Shown one piece after another: positions 26,852 through 34,590 of a DNA stretch of 37,733 nucleotides. Origin of the DNA: Clostridiales bacterium DTU070 (GTDB taxonomy: Bacteria; Bacillota; Clostridia; DSM-8532); contig LFSH01000090.1 in assembly GCA_001513105.1 (NCBI GenBank), forward strand, positions 1 through 37,733, read 5' to 3'. The number at the start of each line of letters is the position of its first letter. The stretch's first letter is position 1. A program made the translations under genes and the position numbers. Below the pieces are notes generated by a model. The model was given only the letters and a program-made list of their open reading frames with translations. It was not told the origin of the DNA and ran no database searches.

Positions 26852-28366
26852 TCATTCAGCAAGTTTCATTGTGACTGCTGTCCAGCCCGTAATTTCAATC
26901 TTGTCGGTTCTTGGATTTATTCTGCATGATTTTATTACCTTGCAATTTTTTACATCATAAAATACCGCATCATACAGATTCCCATCCGGTGAACCTTCCC
27001 TAAAGCCAATCCAAAGGGTTTTCCCCTTCATTTCGTTTTTGAAGAACAACAGGTAAAACTCATTTCCCTTGGACAGTGAGAAATAATTGTGGCCGTCGGT
27101 GTTAATGTAGTCCCTTTTCATCTCCTGCCACGGGCATGTCATTACAATTTCCTTCAGAAACTTAAGGCACGGCGCACTGCCGCCAATCATATCCCCGCCA
27201 TAGGACCAGAATATATCGCGGGTATTGCCGTCAGTTATGAAACACTCTCCATGGGTTGCATAACCGCCCGCCATTACCGAGAGCCAGTGGCGCAGCAGCG
27301 TTAATTCGGCAGACGAATTTCCCCAGCAGTCCGGAAGATTTCCTTCGTACTGGTATTCATCATTGATAACCGGCTTTTTATATTCCCTTTTAAGTTCAAG
27401 CATAAGGGTATAAGTATCGGGATGCTGATATGATACATGGGTCATCCACGGACGATCGGGATATATCCATCCAAAGGAAATATTGTGGCATGACCTTGGG
27501 TGGCCGTACGGATCATTCGCTTTTATATATTCACCGATAACATCCCAGCTCCTGTGCGTTTTGCCTAATGTGAGCCTTCCCGGATTATCTTCGTCATAAC
27601 CTATATCATATTCGTTCGCAAGGCTCCACCAGACATTCCTGAATGCCGACAGCCTGTTTATAATATATCCCAGGTAAAGAAGCGCATCCTCTTCGTCCAT
27701 TCTGTCGATATCCCAGTGACCATAGTCATACGGATGGAACAGGATTACATCAGCCTCTATACCGAGCTCACCCAGTTCTTTTACCCGTTCTTCAAACAAA
27801 CGGAAATATTCCGGATTCGGACGTGTAAAATCAAATTTCTTCGGTTCTCCTTCAAACGGATAACAAGGAGGTTCATAGCTTACATCCACTGCATTGAACT
27901 TGCCTGTATAATGCTTCGGGAAGAAAAGCATTCTTATTTTGTTGAAACCATACTCCGAGAAACTGCGCAGCGTTCTTTCCCGTACTTCTGCAGGCCGGTA
28001 ATGCCATGCATACGCAGTCGTTCCCATGACAAAAAACGGCGTACCGTCAGCGTATGTAAAATGTTCACCCGTTGCTTTTACAGGACCGTGATTGTTTTCT
28101 GAAGGCGGAGTAACGGTAAATGTGCCTGAAATATTATTCATGTCCGGATCATTTGAAAAAACCGTATAACTGTATTCACCTTCAAATTCAGGCATAAAGC
28201 GTATTTTGTAAATTCCGTCCCCGTCATAAAAGCCATGCACGACTTTCTTACAGCCAGAATTATAAAAACATGCCTTAAGTTTGACATCGGTAAACGGGTT
28301 GTTATAATTTATTTTTGAACACAGCTGAAGCTCAAAGATTCCCCATTTTTCAACAGTTGAATTCAA
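26852..28366 (-). CDS. DUF5060-DUF4038-like TIM-barrel glycosidase
   Basis: This encodes 504 residues of a poorly studied glycosidase type. Residues about 3-88 form a DUF5060 Ig-like domain; about 95-400 form a DUF4038-type TIM barrel; the last 80 form a beta-sandwich (DUF5605-like). Candidate catalytic residues are Glu252 in SLANEYDIG (acid/base) and Glu337 in NDEYQYEG (nucleophile), an arrangement of clan A glycosidases with retaining mechanism. There is no signal peptide. TTG at 28366 is the start, 8 bases after GGGGGTGA. It is the first gene of the isomerase/kinase/transketolase operon, which suggests it releases the sugar that those enzymes consume. The DUF5060 domain closely resembles an insert in the neighbouring DUF1593 protein. 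Confidence 0.85.
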   Translation of the reverse strand: MNSTVEKWGIFELQLCSKINYNNPFTDVKLKACFYNSGCKKVVHGFYDGDGIYKIRFMPEFEGEYSYTVFSNDPDMNNISGTFTVTPPSENNHGPVKATGEHFTYADGTPFFVMGTTAYAWHYRPAEVRERTLRSFSEYGFNKIRMLFFPKHYTGKFNAVDVSYEPPCYPFEGEPKKFDFTRPNPEYFRLFEERVKELGELGIEADVILFHPYDYGHWDIDRMDEEDALLYLGYIINRLSAFRNVWWSLANEYDIGYDEDNPGRLTLGKTHRSWDVIGEYIKANDPYGHPRSCHNISFGWIYPDRPWMTHVSYQHPDTYTLMLELKREYKKPVINDEYQYEGNLPDCWGNSSAELTLLRHWLSVMAGGYATHGECFITDGNTRDIFWSYGGDMIGGSAPCLKFLKEIVMTCPWQEMKRDYINTDGHNYFSLSKGNEFYLLFFKNEMKGKTLWIGFREGSPDGNLYDAVFYDVKNCKVIKSCRINPRTDKIEITGWTAVTMKLAE

Positions 28367-28435
28367 ACCAGGCTCACCCCCGTTAAGTAAAAAGATGTGA
28401 TAAAAGCTGAAATTTTTAACTAAAAATATAATTTA

Positions 28436-28464
28436 ATTATATAATGTTTTTTTAATTGCGTCAA
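28436..28464 (-). promoter_or_regulatory. Promoter of the glycosidase-transketolase-kinase-isomerase operon
   Basis: On the minus strand TTGACG (28459-28464), a 17-bp spacer and a perfect TATAAT (28436-28441). The predicted leader is about 65 bases. TTTTTAACTAAAAA around 28412-28426 lies just downstream of the start site; a similar CTGAAATTTTTAAC-CAAAA sequence recurs near 28641. Confidence 0.75.
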
Positions 28465-28473
28465 TGAATTTCA

Positions 28474-28509
28474 TTAAATTATTTAAGTCTTGTTAAGTAA
28501 GTTTTAAGT
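28474..28509 (-). promoter_or_regulatory. Phased array of TTAAGT hexamers
   Basis: TTAAGT occurs at 28483-28488, 28493-28498 and 28504-28509, with a weaker TTAAAT at 28474-28479. The starts are 9-11 bp apart, one helical turn, on the upstream side of the -35 element. It is a likely binding site for an activator, possibly of the response-regulator or AraC type; no such gene is in the window. Confidence 0.5.
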
Positions 28510-28707
28510 ACGTGCGGATATGATACTGTACATTGCCATGAACAGGTTTTACATGTCCTTTTCTTTGATTTCAGGAAAAACTGCACCCTGGTTCAGTTTA
28601 TATTAACAGTCCTGTATTTATATTTTCTCAAACCCGTATACTGAAATTTTTAACCAAAATATAAATTTATGATTAAGCCGGTATAAAATACAGGGATAGG
28701 CTGTTAA

Positions 28708-28744
28708 ATAAAAAGCCCCGAAAACCTTCACTATGGCTCAGGGC
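28708..28744 (-). terminator. Terminator of the GH140-like/DUF1593 unit
   Basis: On the minus strand GCCCTGA / TCGGGGC (7 bp, one G-T) with a 16-nt loop is followed by TTTTTATTT, 80 bases after the DUF1593 gene. It separates this unit from the next operon. Confidence 0.75.
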
Positions 28745-28823
28745 AAAAACAACTCGCTATCCCGTTAATCCATGACACAAAATATTGCTTCCATATGATA
28801 ATCCTTATATAATGCGATTACTG

Positions 28824-30059
28824 CTATAAGCACCGGTCAAGCCTTGCCTGAAAATCACGCAGAAACTCTTCCCTCCATATATTCACGGTTTTGGCACCCT
28901 TATGTTCCTGTTCAGCATAATCTGCATCAATTATGTCGGACCACCAGTTCGGATAACGGTCCTCGTTCCCTCTGCGTCCTTCCCGGGTTTCTTCCGTGCA
29001 TGTAAACATACCTGATAATCCGTTCAGTTCAGGGATATCACTCGTTGTTGAATAATTCCACAAACCGGTTGCCTTCGGCATGAAACGAACCCTGTATTCA
29101 CCGTTCCCGCAGTAGTATCCATAGAACTCCTGTTCCTGGACAACAAGGGAAAAAGCAGGTTCATCAGGATCCATTTCAATATGCGGGCCGCTGAAAATCA
29201 GCTCCAGTACGCCATACACCTCTACCGTGTCTTTAGGACCTGTAATTCCCCGGTATATTGACTTCGGCCTGTTCCCAACCCGTACAAAAGAGCCGCCCCA
29301 TGACGGTTTTTCAGGACATTCAGGAGTTCCTTTAAGCAGGTATGCAACTGACGGTGTATCTCCCATTTTAATGACTCCGTCCAGGTGCTCGGCAAAAAAA
29401 TTCCCCAATGCGCCATGCCCTGAAACATGGTTGCTTACGAATGATTTGTTGCCCAAATCATGCAACTGGTTACCACCGACAAACCAACCCCTGTATGTTG
29501 AGTTGTTTTCAATTATCCACAGATCGGGAAAATTTTCATGGATGTATTCATAAGCATTCAGACCCCATTTTTTGTTCGGCCCTGCAATATAATAAACCCT
29601 TAATTTATCCTTGATATCCGGCGCATCATGCAATGCCTGGGCAAGATCTTCCAGCAGTCCCCATATAAGTATATACAAAGGGCGCGGATCATCTTTTCGC
29701 GCACACCGGATGATCCAGTCCGAACCTTCGGTTGCATTACTGTACCCTTTGAACGGTGCAAAATCTATGATTCCCTGTTTTGTAACCGATCTCAGGTAAC
29801 CCGGAGCCGGATAACGGGAAGAAAAGGCACGCAGTTTCGGGTAATCCGCTTCATACTGTTCGATTACTTTCAGGATATCTTTTACAGTGCCTTCTCCCCA
29901 TGGTGAAGAAATCAGTCCTTCGGTATCGAACAGGTCGGAATAAAGCAGATAGTGCACCATTGACTGAAAATCATCAGGATCGCTTCCGCCTATATCTGTT
30001 GAAACTATAACCCGGTAACGCTCTCCCGCCAAAGCCCCTTTTGTCATATGATCTGACAT
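28824..30059 (-). CDS. Sde182-type (DUF1593) nucleoside-hydrolase-like protein with inserted DUF5060 domain
   Basis: This encodes 411 residues. Residues about 14-275 form a nucleoside-hydrolase-like fold with the metal/ligand loop STDIGGSDPDD (21-30). A DUF5060-like Ig domain follows at about 278-356, and the nucleoside-hydrolase-like fold then resumes with the family's closing segment NWWSDIIDADYA...WREEFLRDFQARLDRC (371-410). So the Ig domain is placed inside the parent domain rather than at its end. The typical separate C-terminal domain of this family is missing. There is no signal peptide. Function is unknown; relatives were named cellulose-binding, but a glycosidase-like or ribosyl/apiosyl hydrolase role is conceivable. 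It lies 88 bases behind the apiosidase-like gene, with GGAGGATG before its ATG. Confidence 0.85.
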   Translation of the reverse strand: MSDHMTKGALAGERYRVIVSTDIGGSDPDDFQSMVHYLLYSDLFDTEGLISSPWGEGTVKDILKVIEQYEADYPKLRAFSSRYPAPGYLRSVTKQGIIDFAPFKGYSNATEGSDWIIRCARKDDPRPLYILIWGLLEDLAQALHDAPDIKDKLRVYYIAGPNKKWGLNAYEYIHENFPDLWIIENNSTYRGWFVGGNQLHDLGNKSFVSNHVSGHGALGNFFAEHLDGVIKMGDTPSVAYLLKGTPECPEKPSWGGSFVRVGNRPKSIYRGITGPKDTVEVYGVLELIFSGPHIEMDPDEPAFSLVVQEQEFYGYYCGNGEYRVRFMPKATGLWNYSTTSDIPELNGLSGMFTCTEETREGRRGNEDRYPNWWSDIIDADYAEQEHKGAKTVNIWREEFLRDFQARLDRCL

Positions 30060-30147
30060 TTCTTCATCCTCCGTTCAAATCAATTCTTATATATTTCCAT
30101 TACGCCTTCGGACAACCGGCGATGGTTTCACAGCAGTCAATTTCCTG

Positions 30148-31488
30148 TCAAAAATAGTCCTTCCCGCTGTCGGTAATGATTAATACATAATCGGTCCCGG
30201 AGTTGTTCTTTTCGGGGGGTGTAAATTCCATTATCCCTTTGTTTTCATATACTCCTGCCTTTTGTATTTCTCCGGTCTCAGGATCAAACCACGATGCGCA
30301 CACCCTGTCGCCTGTTATTTTCCCCATTTTCACACGGATGCTCAGTCGGGTACAGGTATAAACAAAAATATAGTCCGATCCTCTTGTTGCGAGCAGGCGG
30401 TCATATTTCTCTCCGCAATCTCCGTCAATCACCGACTGATCAGGCACCCTTTCAAAATACGGAACCGACAGCATCAGTTTCTTCAAATAACGCATCTGCC
30501 CGCCACCTGCGGCATCCAAAGCATCATACCAGTATTCGCGCACACCGTAGCTGCCTTTACTGCCGTCGGGTTTATGCATCTGCATTACAGCATTATGGCC
30601 ATATGTATGCCCGCAGGAGCCTGCGAAAACAGACCAGTACGCGTACCTGCGCACATCATTAGCATCCCAGTACGGCTGTGTCGGATCGTGTAATCCATGA
30701 GGAATGCTCTCATAGGAGGGCTCACCGTCCAGAACGGGTTTAACCGGAGTTTTCCGGTAATCATTAACAACATAGCGCCAGTTATCCTGCCCAATCCATA
30801 ATCTTTCATCATCTTCCTCTTCAGCTTTCACTTTCTGGTCATAGCGCCTGTGCCCGGACTGAAACATGTTGAAATCAAGCCAGGAAACTTCATGAAACCA
30901 TTCCGAAGACTGCGTTCTTCCGAACGGGTGAAATGTCATTAATGAATCCGGGTTATGGGTTTTAATTGTTTTCCCCAGTGTATCCCATACGTCGTAATGC
31001 CTGTCCCCCCTGGTGTCTCCGCCGAGAATCCAGATGATGTTCTTCCTGTTTTTGAAATGTTCTGCAAGCCATCTTCCGTATTGAACAACATTATCCATAT
31101 TCAGGATCCCATTCTCAGCTATGCTTCCCCAGACAGGAAGAAGACCCACGTACAGGCCTGCTGATTCGGCCATGTCCAAAACCCTGTCAATATGGTTCCA
31201 GTAACTGTCCGGCTTTTTCAAATCAGGACTTCCGGATACAAATGTTTTCGTAATGCTCCCGTCATATAATGCCGGTTCACCGTAAACATTCCTGTCGGTG
31301 GCCTGATGTATAATCACTGACTGAATAACATTAAAACCTTTGCCCTGCCTGTCCTTTATGTACTTTCCGGCTTCTTCAGTGCTCAGTTTCTGAAACAGAA
31401 GCCACGCAGTATCCCCAAGCCAGAAGAATGGTTGTCCGCTTTCATACATAAGGAATCTTTTGTTTTCCGACACTATTATTCTTTCCAT
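30148..31488 (-). CDS. GH140-like (DUF4038) glycosidase, candidate apiosidase
   Basis: This encodes about 446 residues. Residues about 5-345 form a DUF4038 TIM barrel starting with RFLMYESGQPFFWLGDTAWL, followed by a C-terminal beta-sandwich of the putative collagen-binding type (about 355-446). This is the architecture of GH140, whose founding member BT1012 cleaves D-apiose from rhamnogalacturonan II. Candidate catalytic residues are Asp158 in ILGGDTRGD (acid/base) and Glu256 in VLDGEPSYE (nucleophile), matching the Asp/Glu pair reported for that family. There is no signal peptide, unlike the Bacteroides enzyme, so it would act inside the cell. The ATG at 31488 follows GGGGTGACC; a start seven codons upstream is less likely. 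Family membership is a recall-based call. Confidence 0.85.
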   Translation of the reverse strand: MERIIVSENKRFLMYESGQPFFWLGDTAWLLFQKLSTEEAGKYIKDRQGKGFNVIQSVIIHQATDRNVYGEPALYDGSITKTFVSGSPDLKKPDSYWNHIDRVLDMAESAGLYVGLLPVWGSIAENGILNMDNVVQYGRWLAEHFKNRKNIIWILGGDTRGDRHYDVWDTLGKTIKTHNPDSLMTFHPFGRTQSSEWFHEVSWLDFNMFQSGHRRYDQKVKAEEEDDERLWIGQDNWRYVVNDYRKTPVKPVLDGEPSYESIPHGLHDPTQPYWDANDVRRYAYWSVFAGSCGHTYGHNAVMQMHKPDGSKGSYGVREYWYDALDAAGGGQMRYLKKLMLSVPYFERVPDQSVIDGDCGEKYDRLLATRGSDYIFVYTCTRLSIRVKMGKITGDRVCASWFDPETGEIQKAGVYENKGIMEFTPPEKNNSGTDYVLIITDSGKDYF

Positions 31489-31591
31489 ATGGTCACCCCG
31501 TATTTGCATTGTGTTTTCACCAGGAATTCAGCAAGAAGTGTTGAACAGATCAACGCCGATCCTCAGAAAATACTGAAAACTTGATAATCAT

Positions 31592-31620
31592 ATTGTAATT
31601 GATACTGCTGAATAAGTCAA
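31592..31620 (-). promoter_or_regulatory. Promoter of the GH140-like/DUF1593 unit
   Basis: On the minus strand TTGACT (31615-31620), a 17-bp spacer and TACAAT (31592-31597). The predicted start is near 31585, about 95 bases ahead of the gene. Confidence 0.7.
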
Positions 31621-31628
31621 TTATACCG

Positions 31629-31665
31629 TTAAGTGATTTACTTAAATTATTAAGCTGTCTTAACT
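31629..31665 (-). promoter_or_regulatory. Phased array of TTAAGT-type hexamers
   Basis: TTAAGT (31629-31634), its inverse ACTTAA (31640-31645), TTAAGC (31650-31655) and TTAACT (31660-31665) start 11, 10 and 10 bp apart. The array begins 8 bp upstream of the -35 element. It resembles the array at 28474-28509. Nothing further is seen in 31671-31845. Confidence 0.5.
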
Positions 31666-31846
31666 AAAACATTGCTTCGATAAGTCATATATGGGTTTAA
31701 AAAATGAATCTGCACATTATCCATCGGACTTTTGCATAATCCCTTTCGCAGCATAAGATTAAACGAATTGCCTGCCAGGGTCGATAAATGCTGGCAGAGT
31801 GTTTATGTTTTCAGTTCTTTCAGCGAAGAATTAATTCGCGCGTTAA

Positions 31847-31891
31847 ATGAATAAAGCCCGAAAACCGGTGATGCTATACGGTTTTCAGGCT
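31847..31891 (-). terminator. Terminator of the superoxide dismutase gene
   Basis: A 13-bp stem (31855-31867 with 31879-31891, one G-T) and an 11-nt loop. On the minus strand it is followed by TTTATTC. It lies 98 bases after the stop codon. Confidence 0.75.
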
Positions 31892-31988
31892 CGTGCATCC
31901 GCTGCCTGGTTATGGACACATTGAACCGGACCTGAAGGGGGCCATCAGTGCAATACCTTGAAACATGGGCGTAAATAAACATTACACC

Positions 31989-32639
31989 TCAGAAAACTGC
32001 CTGTTCCATAACAAGGGAAACCCTTCCGTTCATGGCGTCTATAAGTCTTCTTTCAACCTCGTTCCAGTTTATCAGCTGCCACCATGAATTTACATAGTCC
32101 GCCCGCCTGTTCTGGTAGTCCAGGTAATATGCATGCTCCCATACATCGCATACAAGAACGGGAATCCCGCTCCATTCGGTAAGGTTCTGGTGCTTTTCGG
32201 CCTGTAATATTTCAAGCCTTCCCCATGAAGGCTGCCAGGTCAGTATACACCATCCCGACGCCTCAACATTTACGGCGGCAAGAATGAACTGGTTTTTCAT
32301 GGCTTCAAGACTGCCGAAGTATTGGTTTACATGGTAAACCGTCCTTGGCCCCGGCTGGCCTCCCCTGCCCAAAGGCGCCATAACAGTCCAGTATATACTG
32401 TGCAGTATGTGACCCGAACCGTTGAAGGCCAGTTCATTTTCCCAGTACTTGATATACTCAATATCGTTTGTCTTTCGTGCCTCTGCAAGATACAGTTCCG
32501 CCCTGTTCAATCCGTCCACATAGCTTTTATGGTGCCTGTCGTGATGTATCCTTAATGTTTCCTCACCAATTACCGGTTCAAGGGCATCATACGGGTACGG
32601 CAGAGGCGGCAGCCTGTGCATTCCCGGCAAAACATACAT
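31989..32639 (-). CDS. Iron/manganese superoxide dismutase
   Basis: This encodes 216 residues. It converts superoxide to O2 and H2O2 in the cytoplasm. The N-terminal helical hairpin has LPPLPYPYDALEP and the first ligand His in RIHHDRHHKSYV; the second His is in GHILHSIYW. The C-terminal domain supplies Asp and His in DVWEHAYYLDYQNRRADYV. All four metal ligands are present; whether Fe or Mn is used cannot be decided here. The ATG at 32639 follows AGGAAAGGA by 8 bases. The gene is an outsider among pectin enzymes, with its own terminator, a likely own promoter and a large leader hairpin. Confidence 0.93.
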   Translation of the reverse strand: MYVLPGMHRLPPLPYPYDALEPVIGEETLRIHHDRHHKSYVDGLNRAELYLAEARKTNDIEYIKYWENELAFNGSGHILHSIYWTVMAPLGRGGQPGPRTVYHVNQYFGSLEAMKNQFILAAVNVEASGWCILTWQPSWGRLEILQAEKHQNLTEWSGIPVLVCDVWEHAYYLDYQNRRADYVNSWWQLINWNEVERRLIDAMNGRVSLVMEQAVF

Positions 32640-32699
32640 ATGCAGCATCCTTTCCTGGATAAAATACAAAGTCTCATATTTTATCCTATGATGCTGCAT
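32640..32699 (-). promoter_or_regulatory. 60-nt leader hairpin abutting the SOD start codon
   Basis: Two perfect 10-bp stems stack: ATGCAGCATC (32640-32649) with GATGCTGCAT (32690-32699), and GGATAAAATA (32657-32666) with TATTTTATCC (32677-32686). They are joined by an asymmetric internal loop (7 and 3 nt) and capped by a 10-nt loop. In the mRNA the Shine-Dalgarno AGGAAAGGA lies in the internal loop and lower stem, and the start codon is the next base after the stem. It would hide the ribosome binding site when folded. Confidence 0.75.
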
Positions 32700-32714
32700 A
32701 CTTTTGGTTCGTCG

Positions 32715-32743
32715 TTTTTACATATCAGAACAAAAACAGGCAA
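32715..32743 (-). promoter_or_regulatory. Weak candidate promoter for SOD
   Basis: On the minus strand TTGCCT (32738-32743), a 17-bp spacer and TAAAAA (32715-32720) preceded by TG. The transcript would begin about 8 bases before the leader hairpin. Confidence 0.3.
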
Positions 32744-32762
32744 TACCCGGATAATCGGGGTG

Positions 32763-33803
32763 TTATATCAGTTCGGTAAGCATCATGAAGGTTAAGCCCT
32801 GGCCATAAGCCGTAGGAGCAATGGGTATTTTTTTATAGTGCTCCAAATCCTTCCCCATGCCCGTTCCATACGAAACACCATGAACCATACCGTTTTCATC
32901 TATCTTTGAAATGACGGCGCGGGCTGCTTTTCTTCCGTACTCGAGGTATTCGTCACCTATTATTCCAAGACGCACACCCTTTAATATTCCGTAAGCAATG
33001 CCTGCAGTTGCAGATGTTTCGTAGTAAGTCTCCTCAATATCCAAAAGAGTGTTGAAAAGGCCGTTCTCGCCCTGGTATTTAACCAGTTCCTTAACCTGGT
33101 CAATCCATGCGTTTATAACAAACCTTGATACCGCGTCATTAGTTCCGTAAAGTTCTATAAATTCCATGGCGCCCGAAGTAAACCAGCTGTTTCCCCTTGC
33201 CCAGAAAGCATCTGCGTAATTGTGCCTGCCGTCGAAAGTCCAGCCGTGATAAAACAGGCCGGTTTTCTTGTCCTGCAGGTATTTAATATGGAACAGGAAC
33301 TGGTATTTTGCTTCATCTATATACTCTTCCCTGCTGAACACTTTTCCTGCTTTCAAAAGGAACAATACGGTCATGAACAGTGTATCGGCCCAAAGCTGCT
33401 CATAATGGCGGTTCAGAACAGTCATATGCTGCATTCCGCCATACTGCGTGCGGGGCATTTCCTTCATCGCCCAGTCGGCCCACATATCTATATACGGGAG
33501 ATATTTCTCATTTTTCGTCTCTTCATAAAGGCATACCATGGTGAGGGCCGGGCATACCGTATTTACATTTTTATGCGGCACTGGTTTTGAAAGCTGGTAA
33601 TCATACCAGTTAATCAGGTAGTCAAGATACTTCTTATTGCCTGTTTTTTTGTATACCTTGAACATACTGTATAAGGCCACGCCTGTGGGCCACTCCCAGT
33701 TATCCATATGAAGGTGGTCATACAGCCCTTCCCTTTCCTTGTTGTTAATAAGCAAACCAACAACCTTATCAGCAAGTTCAAGCATTTCAACATTAAATGA
33801 CAT
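32763..33803 (-). CDS. GH105 unsaturated rhamnogalacturonyl hydrolase (YteR/YesR-like)
   Basis: This encodes 346 residues forming one (alpha/alpha)6 barrel. It removes the unsaturated galacturonic acid left at the non-reducing end after rhamnogalacturonan lyase action. The family motifs WPTGVALYSMF near residue 39, QLWADTLFMTV near 138 (catalytic Asp) and FWARGNSWFTSGA near 203 are present. It is cytoplasmic and single-domain, the size of Bacillus subtilis YteR/YesR. AAAGGTGG is placed 7 bases before the ATG. It follows the acetylesterase gene with a hairpin in the 105-base gap. Confidence 0.93.
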   Translation of the reverse strand: MSFNVEMLELADKVVGLLINNKEREGLYDHLHMDNWEWPTGVALYSMFKVYKKTGNKKYLDYLINWYDYQLSKPVPHKNVNTVCPALTMVCLYEETKNEKYLPYIDMWADWAMKEMPRTQYGGMQHMTVLNRHYEQLWADTLFMTVLFLLKAGKVFSREEYIDEAKYQFLFHIKYLQDKKTGLFYHGWTFDGRHNYADAFWARGNSWFTSGAMEFIELYGTNDAVSRFVINAWIDQVKELVKYQGENGLFNTLLDIEETYYETSATAGIAYGILKGVRLGIIGDEYLEYGRKAARAVISKIDENGMVHGVSYGTGMGKDLEHYKKIPIAPTAYGQGLTFMMLTELI

Positions 33804-33852
33804 TTAACATCCACCTTTCCTTTTTATCCTGATTAAATTGCCTGGAAACCAG

Positions 33853-33902
33853 GAAAACTGCCTGTTCCCGGAGTTTCAACCCGACACTCCGGGGAAGACA
33901 GG
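33853..33902 (-). terminator. Imperfect intercistronic hairpin
   Basis: The arms 33861-33874 and 33886-33902 pair with small bulges around the core CCCGGAGT/ACTCCGGG; the minus strand then reads CAGTTTTCC. It may partly stop transcription or protect the acetylesterase mRNA. Confidence 0.5.
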
Positions 33903-33908
33903 ATTACG

Positions 33909-34589
33909 CTATTTCAAGTGTTCAGCCAGGGGCAGGTTAACCTGTTTTATTCCCTGAACCACAAGCCCCGCAATTTCATACGCGCCGGTTTCGTTAAAAT
34001 GCGTGTTGTCTTCGGAGCCCTCAGGATAATTCGGCGACTCCCCAGGCTTTAAAAACAGGAACAGTCTTTTTGACTCCTCTTCGCCAAGCTTCTTGTAGTA
34101 TTCCTCGCTTAATGCAGTGAGATCAATGAAAGGAACATCCAGTTCCTCGCAAAGCTCCTTTACAGCTTTCGGATACGCGCCATGGGTTGGATAAAACTCG
34201 CCGAAAAGATTGAATCTCCTCCTGTTAACCGGAGAAATCAAAACAGGCAAGGCTCCCTTTTCCCTGGCCCCGTCAACATACCGCTTCAAATATGCCTGGT
34301 AAGTACCGAAGGGATCGGCATACGCGCCATGAAGTTTTTCATCATTATGGCCGAACTGCACAAGCAGTGTATCTCCCGGCTCTATTTGTCCCAGGATTTT
34401 GTCAAGAAGTCCTTCGTCAATGAAACTCTTAGTGCTTCTTCCTCCCAGCGCATAGTTGTAAACATGCACATAATCCTTAAAATAACGCGGAAGCATTTTA
34501 CCCCATCCTTCCTGGGGTTTGTAGCCGCTTGCACAGTTTTGAACCGTTGAATCTCCTGCAATATATATTTTAACCGTTTTTTCAGACAT
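33909..34589 (-). CDS. Rhamnogalacturonan acetylesterase, SGNH hydrolase (YesT/RhgT-like)
   Basis: This encodes 226 residues and removes acetyl groups from the galacturonate of rhamnogalacturonan I. The four SGNH blocks are visible: AGDSTVQN with the catalytic Ser near residue 12, ALGGRSTKSF with the oxyanion Gly, FGHNDEK with Asn, and the DNTHFNETGA block with Asp and His. The ATG at 34589 directly follows the stop of the large GH105 gene, with GGAGG inside that gene's last codons, so translation is coupled. The longer frame to 34610 would overlap the upstream gene and lacks a binding site. There is no signal peptide, so the substrate is an imported oligosaccharide. Confidence 0.93.
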   Translation of the reverse strand: MSEKTVKIYIAGDSTVQNCASGYKPQEGWGKMLPRYFKDYVHVYNYALGGRSTKSFIDEGLLDKILGQIEPGDTLLVQFGHNDEKLHGAYADPFGTYQAYLKRYVDGAREKGALPVLISPVNRRRFNLFGEFYPTHGAYPKAVKELCEELDVPFIDLTALSEEYYKKLGEEESKRLFLFLKPGESPNYPEGSEDNTHFNETGAYEIAGLVVQGIKQVNLPLAEHLK

Positions 34590-34590
34590 A

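Noticed and set aside
28406-28665. Two similar stretches CTGAAATTTTTAAC(T/C)AAAA as a regulatory direct repeat
   Set aside because: They are low-complexity A+T sequence and the second copy lies in no promoter I can support; noted only as a side remark.
26852-31488. The glycosidase pair as cellulases or endoglucanases
   Set aside because: DUF4038/DUF5060 enzymes and the pectin setting do not fit, and there are no secretion signals or carbohydrate-binding modules.
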